NCBI GenBank assembly: GCA_036562265.1
Contig: DATCKS010000027.1
Coordinates: 1-5,420, forward strand
DNA: 5,420 bases
Source of the DNA: DASVDK01 sp036562265 [NCBI: Thermodesulfobacteriota bacterium]
Lineage (GTDB): Bacteria; DASVDK01
Direction: 5' to 3'
Part shown: in pieces, positions 1 through 4,409 of the stretch
How the letters are laid out: the number at the start of each line of letters is the position of its first letter
How positions within the stretch are numbered: the first letter of the stretch is position 1
Made by a program: the position numbers and the translations under genes
The notes under the pieces: generated by a model
The model's database searches: none
What the model was told of the DNA's origin: nothing
Seen by the model: the letters and a program-made list of their open reading frames with translations, nothing else

Positions 1-1
1 G

Positions 2-571
2 GACGAGATCTGGCAGGCGATGGAGCAGCTCGTCCGCGAGGGGAAGGTGCTCTACGTGGGCAGCAGCAACTTCGCCGGATGGCACATCGCCACGGCGAAC
101 CAGATCGCCGCCCGGCGCAACTTCCTCGGGCTCGTCTCCGAGCAGAGCCTCTACAACCTGCGCGATCGGACGGTCGAGCTGGAGGTGATCCCCGCCTGCC
201 GGCACTACGGTCTCGGGCTCCTCCCGTGGAGCCCGCTCTCGGGCGGGCTCCTCGGCGGCGCGCTCGAGAAGGCGCGCGAGGGGCGGCGCGCCGAGCCCCG
301 CCTGCAGGAGAAGATCGAGCGGCATCGCGAGCAGCTTGCGCGCTACGAGGCGCTCTGCCGGGAGATCGGCGAGACGCCGGCCAACGTCGCCAACGCCTGG
401 CTGCTCGCGAACCCGGTGGTGACCGCGCCGATCATCGGCCCCCGCACCCTCGAGCAGCTCACCGAGAGCGGACGGGCCGTGGAGATCCGGCTCGACGAGG
501 CGACGCGCAAGCGGCTCGACGAGATCTGGCCCGGGCCGGGTGGGGAGGCGCCGGAGGCGTACGCCTGGTAG
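2..571 (+). CDS. Aldo/keto reductase, C-terminal part (5' end outside window)
   Basis: This is the C-terminal 189 residues of an NAD(P)H-dependent aldo/keto reductase, a cytoplasmic TIM-barrel oxidoreductase that reduces aldehydes or ketones. The frame is open to the left edge, so the ATG at 20 is an internal methionine and not the start; it follows DEIWQA. Visible family signatures are GKVLYVGSSNF, the EQSLYNL strand, PWSPLSGGLLGG (cofactor side of the barrel), PANVANAWLLANP and PIIGPRTLEQL (binding of the cofactor adenosine phosphate). It ends in DEIWPGPGGEAPEAYAW, a tail typical of the family. Full-length members have about 310-340 residues, so roughly 40% is missing, including the catalytic Asp-Tyr-Lys-His region; activity therefore cannot be judged. 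The stop lies 19 nt from the stop of the convergent methyltransferase. The substrate is unknown. Confidence 0.93.
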   Translation, partial: DEIWQAMEQLVREGKVLYVGSSNFAGWHIATANQIAARRNFLGLVSEQSLYNLRDRTVELEVIPACRHYGLGLLPWSPLSGGLLGGALEKAREGRRAEPRLQEKIERHREQLARYEALCREIGETPANVANAWLLANPVVTAPIIGPRTLEQLTESGRAVEIRLDEATRKRLDEIWPGPGGEAPEAYAW

Positions 572-590
572 CGCCGGGCCGCCGGGCGCG

Positions 591-1367
591 CTAGCGACGG
601 GTCGCGACCCCGACGGCCGCCCACACGCGGTGCGGGATGTCGAGCGGCTCGTCCGGGAAGTCGGTCGCGAGGAGCGCGGCCAGCTCCGCGTCGAACCGGG
701 CGACCGCGTCGGGCGGCAGGCTCGCCCCCACGCCGGCGCTCGCCCGCACGCGCCCCCGCCAGGCTTCGTGGCCATAGCGGACCGTCAGGTCGAACGAGAA
801 GGTCTCGATCCCTTCGAACCCGGACGTCGCCATGTCGATCAGCCACTCCGGGTGGAGGCCGGCGGTCCTGCCGGGCTGCCAGCCCGGGTTGTACGCGGCG
901 ATCAGGCGCACGGTCGCCTCCATGACGCTGCCGGGGAGCGGGAGGCTGTCGAACTGCGCGATGACGAGCCGGCCGGCCGGCCGGAGCACGCGGTGCGCCT
1001 CGCGCGCCGCCCGCGGCCGATCGAACCAGTGCCAGCACTGGCCGGCCGTGACCACGTCGAAGGCCGCGCCGGGCAGGCCGGTGTCCTCCGCGAGGCCCTC
1101 GACGTAGCCGATCCCGATGTCCCCCGCCTCGCGGTCGAGGCGTCTCGCCTCGGCGAGGAGGGCGGCCGACCGGTCGAGGCCGGTGACGCGGCAGCCGCGG
1201 CGGGCGAGCCCGCGGGCCAGGGCGCCGGTCCCCGTCCCGAGGTCGAGGACCCGATCGCCGGGCGTCACGTAGCCGGCCGCGAGGAGCCGGTCGAAGAACG
1301 CGTCGGGGAAGCCGGCGCGGTACCTCGCGTAGTCGTAGGCGACCCTGCCGAAGTCGACGGCCGTCAT
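591..1367 (-). CDS. Class I SAM-dependent methyltransferase (Methyltransf_11-like)
   Basis: A 258-aa cytoplasmic methyltransferase with a Rossmann-like fold. Residues 40-48, VLDLGTGTG, are motif I, the SAM-binding glycine loop. Asp65 in TGLDRS is the likely ribose-binding acidic residue at the end of strand 2. GLAEDTGLP (91-99) and AFDVV (102-106) match the next motifs, and GQCWHWFDRP (109-118) followed by AHRVLRPAGRLVIAQFD is the usual post-motif region of the UbiE/Methyltransf_11 group. The start beginning MTAVDFGRVAYDYARYR was chosen because this N-terminus is typical of the family and because its ATG overlaps the stop of the upstream small gene as ATGA, implying translational coupling; no strong Shine-Dalgarno precedes it. 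A longer in-frame extension upstream is open but only overlaps the neighbouring gene. The substrate cannot be read from the sequence; small molecules or lipids are typical for the group. Confidence 0.9.
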   Translation of the reverse strand: MTAVDFGRVAYDYARYRAGFPDAFFDRLLAAGYVTPGDRVLDLGTGTGALARGLARRGCRVTGLDRSAALLAEARRLDREAGDIGIGYVEGLAEDTGLPGAAFDVVTAGQCWHWFDRPRAAREAHRVLRPAGRLVIAQFDSLPLPGSVMEATVRLIAAYNPGWQPGRTAGLHPEWLIDMATSGFEGIETFSFDLTVRYGHEAWRGRVRASAGVGASLPPDAVARFDAELAALLATDFPDEPLDIPHRVWAAVGVATRR

Positions 1368-1579
1368 CCGCGGTCCACCCGCTCGAGGAAGCGCGGCGAG
1401 AAGGCGCCGCGCAGCCCCGGGTCCTCCTCGAGCCGCACCTTGACCTTCGCGCCCTCGGTATATCCTGTCACGATATAGACGCGCGGCGGGCCGACGAGGT
1501 GCCGGACGCGGGCGCCGACCTCGAGCCGTCGCTCCTCGATGAGGGCCCGGTTGCGCGCCGGGTCGTCGCGGGTGCTCAC
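1364..1579 (-). CDS. Small YodC/DUF2158-like protein, 71 aa
   Basis: A 71-residue protein read from a GTG start at 1579, with a purine-rich GGGGAG about 11 nt upstream. Residues about 20-69 (EVGARVRHLVGPPRVYIVTG, then a KVKVRLEE strand and FSPRFLERV) follow the pattern of small SH3-like beta-barrel proteins of the YodC/DUF2158 type: V-G-x-x-V, a glycine/proline turn, V-T-G-Y, a charged strand and a final LE-x-V. The assignment rests on remembered pattern only. The N-terminus is a short charged helix (RDDPARNRALIEERR). Its TGA overlaps the methyltransferase ATG by 4 bp, so the two are very likely one transcript with coupled translation. The frame remains open upstream to about 1933, but that part runs into the divergent promoter region, so the GTG is preferred. 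The function of the family is unknown; it could be a partner or regulator of the methyltransferase. Confidence 0.7.
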   Translation of the reverse strand: MSTRDDPARNRALIEERRLEVGARVRHLVGPPRVYIVTGYTEGAKVKVRLEEDPGLRGAFSPRFLERVDRG

Positions 1580-1671
1580 GGCCGGCCACGCTCCCCGGAC
1601 GGCCGATGGCCGCCGCGGCGTCCGCCGATGCCGCGCCCCGCCATGGCAAGCGCATGCACGGGCATGTCGAC

Positions 1672-1700
1672 ATTGTCGGCTATCCGAGTCGCCCGTGCAA
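1672..1700 (-). promoter_or_regulatory. Weak candidate promoter for the minus-strand pair
   Basis: Read on the minus strand, TTGCAC (1700-1695) and GACAAT (1677-1672) are separated by exactly 17 nt. The -10 matches 4 of 6 consensus positions but the -35 only 3 of 6. Initiation would fall near 1664, giving a leader of about 85 nt before the GTG at 1579. The perfect palindrome ATGTCGACAT (1664-1673) overlaps the -10 end and could be an operator. This is a guess supported mainly by spacing and position. Confidence 0.25.
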
Positions 1701-1755
1701 GCGCCGGGAGCCTTTCCATCACGTGTCGTTGAGCGAGAAATCTGTGCGAGTCGAA

Positions 1756-1784
1756 TTGACAGTCTTTGCGTGCGCCGGTAGATT
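1756..1784 (+). promoter_or_regulatory. Sigma-70-type promoter of the winged-helix/macro operon
   Basis: A perfect -35 hexamer TTGACA (1756-1761) is followed after 17 nt by TAGATT (1779-1784), 4 of 6 to the -10 consensus. This lies in the least GC-rich part of the window. Initiation would be near 1791, giving a leader of about 70 nt before the ATG at 1860. The hexamer ATTGAC occurs twice in direct orientation, at 1755-1760 and 1782-1787, bracketing the core promoter, and could mark a repressor site; the downstream DNA-binding protein is an obvious candidate for autoregulation (inference). Confidence 0.7.
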
Positions 1785-1859
1785 GACCGCGTACGATGCG
1801 GCCGTTCGAGTGGTCGTCTGTGCAAAGAATCGGGTGAGATGAATCGAGGGACGTCGATC

Positions 1860-2249
1860 ATGGCGAAAAAGATCGGGCTCGAGCAGCTGGTGGAGATGAT
1901 CGCGGACCAGATCCGGGACGGCGTCACGGCCAACGTCCGGGGTCTCCTCGACGATCAGCTCCGGCGCATCGAGGCGCTGGTGAAGAGCGGGCGGCTCGCC
2001 GGCAACGGCGCCGTTCGTCGGCGTACGAGGTCGCGCAAGGCCGCACCGCGCGCGTCCAGTACGAACGCGGCGATCGAGAAGCGGCGCAAGAGGGCGCTCG
2101 AGATCGTCCTCGCCTCCTCGAACGGCATCACGAGCGTCGACGTGGCGAGGCGGATGCGCGTGGACGCGCGCGGGGTGGGCAAGCTGCTCGCCGGCCTGGC
2201 CCGCGAGAAGGCCGTCAAGAGGGACGGGCGCCTCTACTTCCCGGCGTGA
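1860..2249 (+). CDS. Basic-linker winged-helix DNA-binding protein, 129 aa
   Basis: The family is not one I recognise by name. Three parts are visible. Residues 1-46 form an amphipathic helical segment (IGLEQLVEMIADQIRD, then LLDDQLRRIEALV), likely for oligomerisation. Residues 49-78 are a strongly basic, Ser/Ala/Arg/Lys-rich linker (RRRTRSRKAAPRA, then EKRRKR). Residues 79-128 look like a winged helix: ALEIVLASSNGITSVDVARRM (helices 1-2), VDARGVGKLLAGLAREKAV (recognition helix) and KRDGRLYFPA (wing strands). This suggests a cytoplasmic nucleoid-associated or regulatory DNA-binding protein. The ATG at 1860 was chosen over the in-frame ATG at 1839 because GAGGG sits 9 nt before it, whereas the purine-rich stretch before 1839 is too close to that start. 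The macro domain gene follows 25 nt downstream, so the two probably share the 1756-1784 promoter. A toxin-antitoxin or histone-like role is possible but unproven. Confidence 0.82.
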   Translation: MAKKIGLEQLVEMIADQIRDGVTANVRGLLDDQLRRIEALVKSGRLAGNGAVRRRTRSRKAAPRASSTNAAIEKRRKRALEIVLASSNGITSVDVARRMRVDARGVGKLLAGLAREKAVKRDGRLYFPA

Positions 2250-2274
2250 GGCCGGTCGCACGGAGGCTCGACGA

Positions 2275-2778
2275 ATGTCGGCTCGGCGTATCGAGGTCGT
2301 CGTCGGCGATCTGACGGAACAGGCGGTCGACGCCATCGTGAACGCGGCCAACACCGAGCTGGAGCTCGGCGCCGGCGTCGCCGGCGCCATCCGCAAGAAG
2401 GGGGGCCCGACGATCCAGGCGGCGTGCCGGCGCATCGGGCCCATCCCCCTCGGCGAGGCGGCCGTCACCGAAGCCGGGCGCCTGCCGGTCCGCTACGTCA
2501 TCCACGCGGCCAGCATGGGGCCCTCGATGCCGACCACCGAGACGTCGCTTCGCGACGCGGTCCGCAACAGCCTCCTGCGCTGCGTGGAGTACGGCATCCG
2601 CACGGTGGCCTTTCCCGCGATCGGCACCGGCGTCGCCGGCTTCCCGATGGCGCGCTGCGCCGAGATCATGGTCGACACCGTCCAGGCCCACCTGGCCCGC
2701 AACGCCCTCCCCGAGCAGGTCCGCTTCGTCCTCCTCGACGAGGCGGCGGCCGCGCACTTCCGGGCCCGGCTCGGCTGA
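2275..2778 (+). CDS. Macro domain protein (ADP-ribose binding/deacetylase-like), 167 aa
   Basis: A stand-alone macro domain filling the whole protein, the usual length for bacterial single-domain members. Macro domains bind ADP-ribose and some remove ADP-ribose from proteins or nucleic acids, or hydrolyse O-acetyl-ADP-ribose or ADP-ribose-1''-phosphate. Diagnostic segments in order: GDLTEQAVDAIVNAAN (11-26, adenine-side Asp12 and the NAAN loop), GAGVAGAI (32-39, distal ribose/phosphate loop), PLGEAAVTEAGRLPVRYVIHAA (58-79) and AFPAIGTGVAGFP (112-124, diphosphate loop). The loop reads GAGVAGAI, so the catalytic Asp of MacroD enzymes (GGGVDGAI) is Ala36; this resembles the Af1521 class more than MacroD, and hydrolase chemistry is uncertain. 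GGAGG (2262-2266) lies 8 nt before the ATG. The gene follows the winged-helix gene by 25 nt, most likely in one operon. Confidence 0.95.
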   Translation: MSARRIEVVVGDLTEQAVDAIVNAANTELELGAGVAGAIRKKGGPTIQAACRRIGPIPLGEAAVTEAGRLPVRYVIHAASMGPSMPTTETSLRDAVRNSLLRCVEYGIRTVAFPAIGTGVAGFPMARCAEIMVDTVQAHLARNALPEQVRFVLLDEAAAAHFRARLG

Positions 2779-2796
2779 CCGCGCGCCCGGCGTCGG

Positions 2797-2826
2797 TTGA
2801 CAGCCCCCTCCACGGGCCGCTACACT
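2797..2826 (+). promoter_or_regulatory. Promoter of tRNA-Arg
   Basis: TTGACA (2797-2802, perfect -35) is separated by 18 nt from TACACT (2821-2826, 4 of 6 to the -10 consensus). Predicted initiation near 2833 leaves a 5' leader of about 13 nt before the mature tRNA, a normal length for removal by RNase P. A -35 this good just before a tRNA makes the assignment fairly secure. Confidence 0.72.
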
Positions 2827-2845
2827 CGCTAGTCCCGACCCTTAC

Positions 2846-2923
2846 GCGCCTGTAGCTCAGCCCGGATAGAGCGCCGGCCTCCGAAGCCGTAGGTCGCGTG
2901 TTCAAATCACGCCAGGCGCACCA
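2846..2923 (+). tRNA. tRNA-Arg (anticodon CCG)
   Basis: A full cloverleaf can be drawn. The acceptor GCGCCTG (2846-2852) pairs perfectly with CAGGCGC (2913-2919). The D stem GCTC/GAGC (2855-2858/2869-2872) closes a loop containing GG. The anticodon stem is 2874-2878/2886-2890 with loop CTCCGAA (2879-2885), anticodon CCG at 2881-2883 with T33 before it and A37 after it, reading CGG (Arg). The variable loop has 5 nt. The T stem GCGTG/CACGC (2896-2900/2908-2912) encloses TTCAAAT. The discriminator A is at 2920 and CCA (2921-2923) is encoded. One oddity is that the outermost anticodon-stem pair (27-43) is a C-U mismatch (C2874, T2890). A T5 run begins right after CCA (2924-2928), so the T arm and acceptor followed by U5 may help end the transcript. 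No attachment-site repeat of its 3' end was seen within the window. Confidence 0.96.
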
Positions 2924-2956
2924 TTTTTCCAGGACCATGAGTCCCCGCTCCGTCCC

Positions 2957-2978
2957 GCCCCCGAGCCTGCTCGGGGGC
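2957..2978 (+). terminator. GC-rich hairpin after tRNA-Arg, possible U-less terminator
   Basis: GCCCCCGAGC (2957-2966) and its exact reverse complement GCTCGGGGGC (2969-2978) are separated by only 2 nt, giving a 10-bp perfect inverted repeat that would fold as a very stable stem with a 4-nt loop. It lies 34 nt after the tRNA. No T tract follows on either strand, so it is not a canonical intrinsic terminator; a U-less terminator, a 3' stability element or a REP-like element are alternatives. Confidence 0.4.
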
Positions 2979-2999
2979 CGGGGCGTGGCATGCGCGTTG

Positions 3000-3030
3000 C
3001 TTTTCGCTCGGCCGGAAGCCGAGCGAAGGG
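3000..3030 (+). promoter_or_regulatory. Leader hairpin overlapping the patatin Shine-Dalgarno
   Basis: TTCGCTCGGC (3003-3012) pairs perfectly with GCCGAGCGAA (3018-3027) around a CGGAA loop. The stem can extend outward by two U-G pairs (3001-3002 with 3029-3028) and a C-G pair (3000-3030), reaching 13 bp. Bases 3028-3030 are the first G residues of the GGGAGGG Shine-Dalgarno (3028-3034) for the ATG at 3039. Folding would thus partly cover the ribosome binding site. The pairing is seen directly; the regulatory role is inferred. Confidence 0.45.
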
Positions 3031-3038
3031 AGGGTGCC

Positions 3039-3971
3039 ATGCGCGCAGTACGGGTGGGACTGGCCCTGGGCAGCGGGGCGGCGCGTGGCCTCGCGCACAT
3101 CGGCGTCCTCGAGGCGCTGGTCGAGGCGGGCATCGCGCCCGCGGCTGTCGGCGGGACGAGCATGGGCTCGCTCGTCGCCGCCCTCTACGCCAGGTGGCTC
3201 GACCCCGGCCGCGTCCGCGAGCACCTGCTCGGCGCCTTCCGGAGCCCGGCCTTCACCCGCATCCTCGGCAGCTACTGGGAAGGAGTGCGGGCCGCGCGCC
3301 GCTCGGCCGGCATGCGGCAACGGCTCGGCGAGCTCAAGCGGGCGCTGCTCCGGGCCACCGTCGTCACGCGGCCGTCCATGGTTTCGCGGGCCCAGTACGC
3401 GAGCCTCATGCAGCTCCTCGTCGGCGACGACGAGCCGCTCGAGACGACCCGCATCCCCTGCGTGGCCGTGGCCGCGGGCCTTCGGAGCTGGCGCGAGCGG
3501 ATCCTCGTCGGCGGCTCCATGCAGCGCGCGGTGGCGGCGTCGTGCTCGGTCCCGGGCGTCTTCCCGCCCATCCCCGACGGTGACGACGAGCTGGTCGACG
3601 GCGGCGTCCTCCTGCCCGTGCCGGTGACCCCCGTGCGCGCGCTCGGCGCCGAGTTCGTGATCGCGGTGGACGTCGGGACGGAGGAGCTGACCGAGACGAC
3701 CGCGATCCCCACCGGGCTCGACGTGGTGCTGCGCAGCGCGTCGATCTCGCGCGACGCGCTCGCCCGGATCGAACTCGCCCGCGCGAACCTGGTCGTCACG
3801 CCCGACGTGACGCACCTCGACTGGTTCGACTTCCACCGGGCGGAGGAGGCGATCGCGCGCGGGGCCGAGGCGACGCGCCGCGCCATCGAGCCGTGGCTCG
3901 GCCGGCTGCGCGCCCGAGGGGCCGCCCCCATGGACGGCTCGCCGGGCGGTCGCCGGGCGGCCGCGGGCTAG
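3039..3971 (+). CDS. Patatin-like phospholipase, RssA/NTE type, 310 aa
   Basis: A serine lipid acyl hydrolase of the patatin family, expected to use a Ser-Asp dyad on phospholipids or lysophospholipids. Visible landmarks: the oxyanion-hole loop LGSGAARG (10-17) then LAHIGVLEALVEAGI; the nucleophile elbow GTSMG (39-43, Ser41); SCSVPGVFPPI after the lid region; and the DGG motif (Asp187) in ELVDGGVLLPVPV. The length is close to the roughly 300 aa of E. coli RssA and single-domain bacterial patatins. No signal peptide or membrane segment is seen, so it is probably cytoplasmic or peripheral. The ATG at 3039 was chosen because GGGAGGG sits about 5 nt upstream and the glycine-rich loop then starts near residue 10; the longer open frame would begin inside the tRNA. 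No clear promoter is visible; read-through from the tRNA promoter is possible. The last 20 residues are a Gly/Arg/Ala-rich tail of low complexity. Confidence 0.94.
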   Translation: MRAVRVGLALGSGAARGLAHIGVLEALVEAGIAPAAVGGTSMGSLVAALYARWLDPGRVREHLLGAFRSPAFTRILGSYWEGVRAARRSAGMRQRLGELKRALLRATVVTRPSMVSRAQYASLMQLLVGDDEPLETTRIPCVAVAAGLRSWRERILVGGSMQRAVAASCSVPGVFPPIPDGDDELVDGGVLLPVPVTPVRALGAEFVIAVDVGTEELTETTAIPTGLDVVLRSASISRDALARIELARANLVVTPDVTHLDWFDFHRAEEAIARGAEATRRAIEPWLGRLRARGAAPMDGSPGGRRAAAG

Positions 3972-3977
3972 CATTCT

Positions 3978-3996
3978 TCGGGGCAGCTGGCCCCGA
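3978..3996 (+). terminator. Hairpin just after the patatin gene, possible U-less terminator
   Basis: TCGGGGC (3978-3984) and GCCCCGA (3990-3996) form a perfect 7-bp stem with loop AGCTG, starting 7 nt after the patatin stop. A T-G pair could extend it by one. No T tract follows on either strand. Its position suggests transcript ending or 3'-end protection between patatin and the microprotein gene. Confidence 0.4.
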
Positions 3997-4031
3997 GCCG
4001 GTACGGCGGTTGCTGGAAGAGCCAGGAGGGA

Positions 4032-4048
4032 GGACCGGAAGGAGGTCC
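4032..4048 (+). promoter_or_regulatory. Hairpin carrying the microprotein Shine-Dalgarno
   Basis: GGACC (4032-4036) and GGTCC (4044-4048) are exact complements around the loop GGAAGGA. The Shine-Dalgarno AAGGAGGT (4039-4046), a full 8-nt match to the anti-SD core, lies in the loop and the 3' arm, about 5 nt before the ATG at 4052. Melting of this short stem would expose it. A second small stem, CTGG/CCAG (4013-4016/4022-4025), precedes it. Confidence 0.4.
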
Positions 4049-4051
4049 GTA

Positions 4052-4129
4052 ATGGGCTACATCGTTGCCTGGCTGCTTGGCGTGCCGGCCGTCGTGCTCG
4101 CGATCATCTGGCTCCTGAACAACGGGTAG
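4052..4129 (+). CDS. Single-pass membrane microprotein, 25 aa
   Basis: A 25-residue protein, MGYIVAWLLGVPAVVLAIIW followed by LLNNG. Nearly all of it (residues 3-22) is one hydrophobic helix with a Gly-Val-Pro kink at 10-12, two tryptophans near the ends, and a short polar tail. It carries no charge other than the termini. It is expected to sit in the inner membrane, perhaps regulating or stabilising a larger membrane complex. Support for it being real comes from the complete AAGGAGGT Shine-Dalgarno at 4039-4046 with ideal spacing, the strongest in the window, and from the clean hydrophobic pattern. It resembles very small one-helix proteins common in proteobacterial genomes, but I do not recognise a named family. 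A possible second gene begins 6 nt after its stop. Confidence 0.75.
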   Translation: MGYIVAWLLGVPAVVLAIIWLLNNG

Positions 4130-4135
4130 TCGGCC

Positions 4136-4348
4136 GTGCCGGAGCGCCGCGACCCGCCCGAACCGGGCCCGGAGCCGACCTCCGGGGGGACGCGCGCGCC
4201 GGACGCGGGCGGAGCGGCGGCCGGCACGGCTGGGGGCCCGGGCGCCCGATCGAAGGAGGTCCCCCAGGACCCCGGCACCGGGAAGGGGGAGGACGAGCCG
4301 CCGGAGAGGGGTCGCCGGGATCCCCCTCGGCGCGAGCCTCCCGCCTGA
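4136..4348 (+). CDS. Possible disordered Pro/Gly/Arg-rich protein, 70 aa
   Basis: An open frame from GTG (4136) encoding 70 residues dominated by Pro, Gly, Arg, Glu, Ala and Asp, with no hydrophobic core, no cysteine and no predicted fold; it would be intrinsically disordered. In favour: it starts 6 nt after the microprotein stop in the order expected for a short operon, and its third codon positions are nearly all G or C while second positions are the least GC-rich, the pattern of genuine genes in this genome. Against: there is no good Shine-Dalgarno before the GTG, the sequence is low in complexity, and long open frames arise easily at this GC content. It could be coupled to the microprotein or be non-coding spacer. 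No function can be named. Confidence 0.42.
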   Translation: MPERRDPPEPGPEPTSGGTRAPDAGGAAAGTAGGPGARSKEVPQDPGTGKGEDEPPERGRRDPPRREPPA

Positions 4349-4377
4349 TTTTCCGACGCATCTCCGCGATCTTCGGG

Positions 4378-4383
4378 TACACT
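4378..4383 (+). promoter_or_regulatory. Tentative -10 element before the flavin reductase gene
   Basis: TACACT, the same hexamer used as the -10 of the tRNA promoter, lies 26 nt before the ATG at 4410 in a short patch of lower GC (4348-4390). No convincing -35 hexamer is present at 16-18 nt upstream (the bases there read GACGCA), so the site is weak and might need an activator. Confidence 0.25.
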
Positions 4384-4409
4384 TCGACCGAGGGCCCGGG
4401 AGGGGATGC

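Noticed and set aside
2-530. A 13-nt exact direct repeat, GACGAGATCTGGC, at 2-14 and 518-530.
   Set aside because: Both copies encode DEIW in the same aldo/keto reductase frame at positions where the family has such residues; this is coding coincidence and not a mobile-element repeat.
571-589. A GC-rich imperfect hairpin (GCGCC with GGCGC ends) between the convergent stops of the reductase and the methyltransferase.
   Set aside because: Only 5 bp pair cleanly, there is no T tract on either strand, and at this GC content it is not distinguishable from background.
540-1478. A 312-codon plus-strand open frame opposite the methyltransferase.
   Set aside because: The minus strand encodes a clear SAM methyltransferase with motif I; the plus frame shows no family motif.
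2760-2790. CCGGGC/GCCCGG inverted repeat after the macro gene as a terminator.
   Set aside because: The loop is 19 nt, the stem 6 bp, and no T tract follows; too weak to call.
2846-2923. tRNA-Arg as an integration site of a genomic island.
   Set aside because: No integrase and no repeat of the tRNA 3' end were seen in the window, and flanking composition does not change.
2907-3974. A 355-codon minus-strand open frame opposite the patatin gene.
   Set aside because: It mirrors the patatin coding frame, has biased low-complexity composition, and runs into the tRNA; it is a composition shadow.
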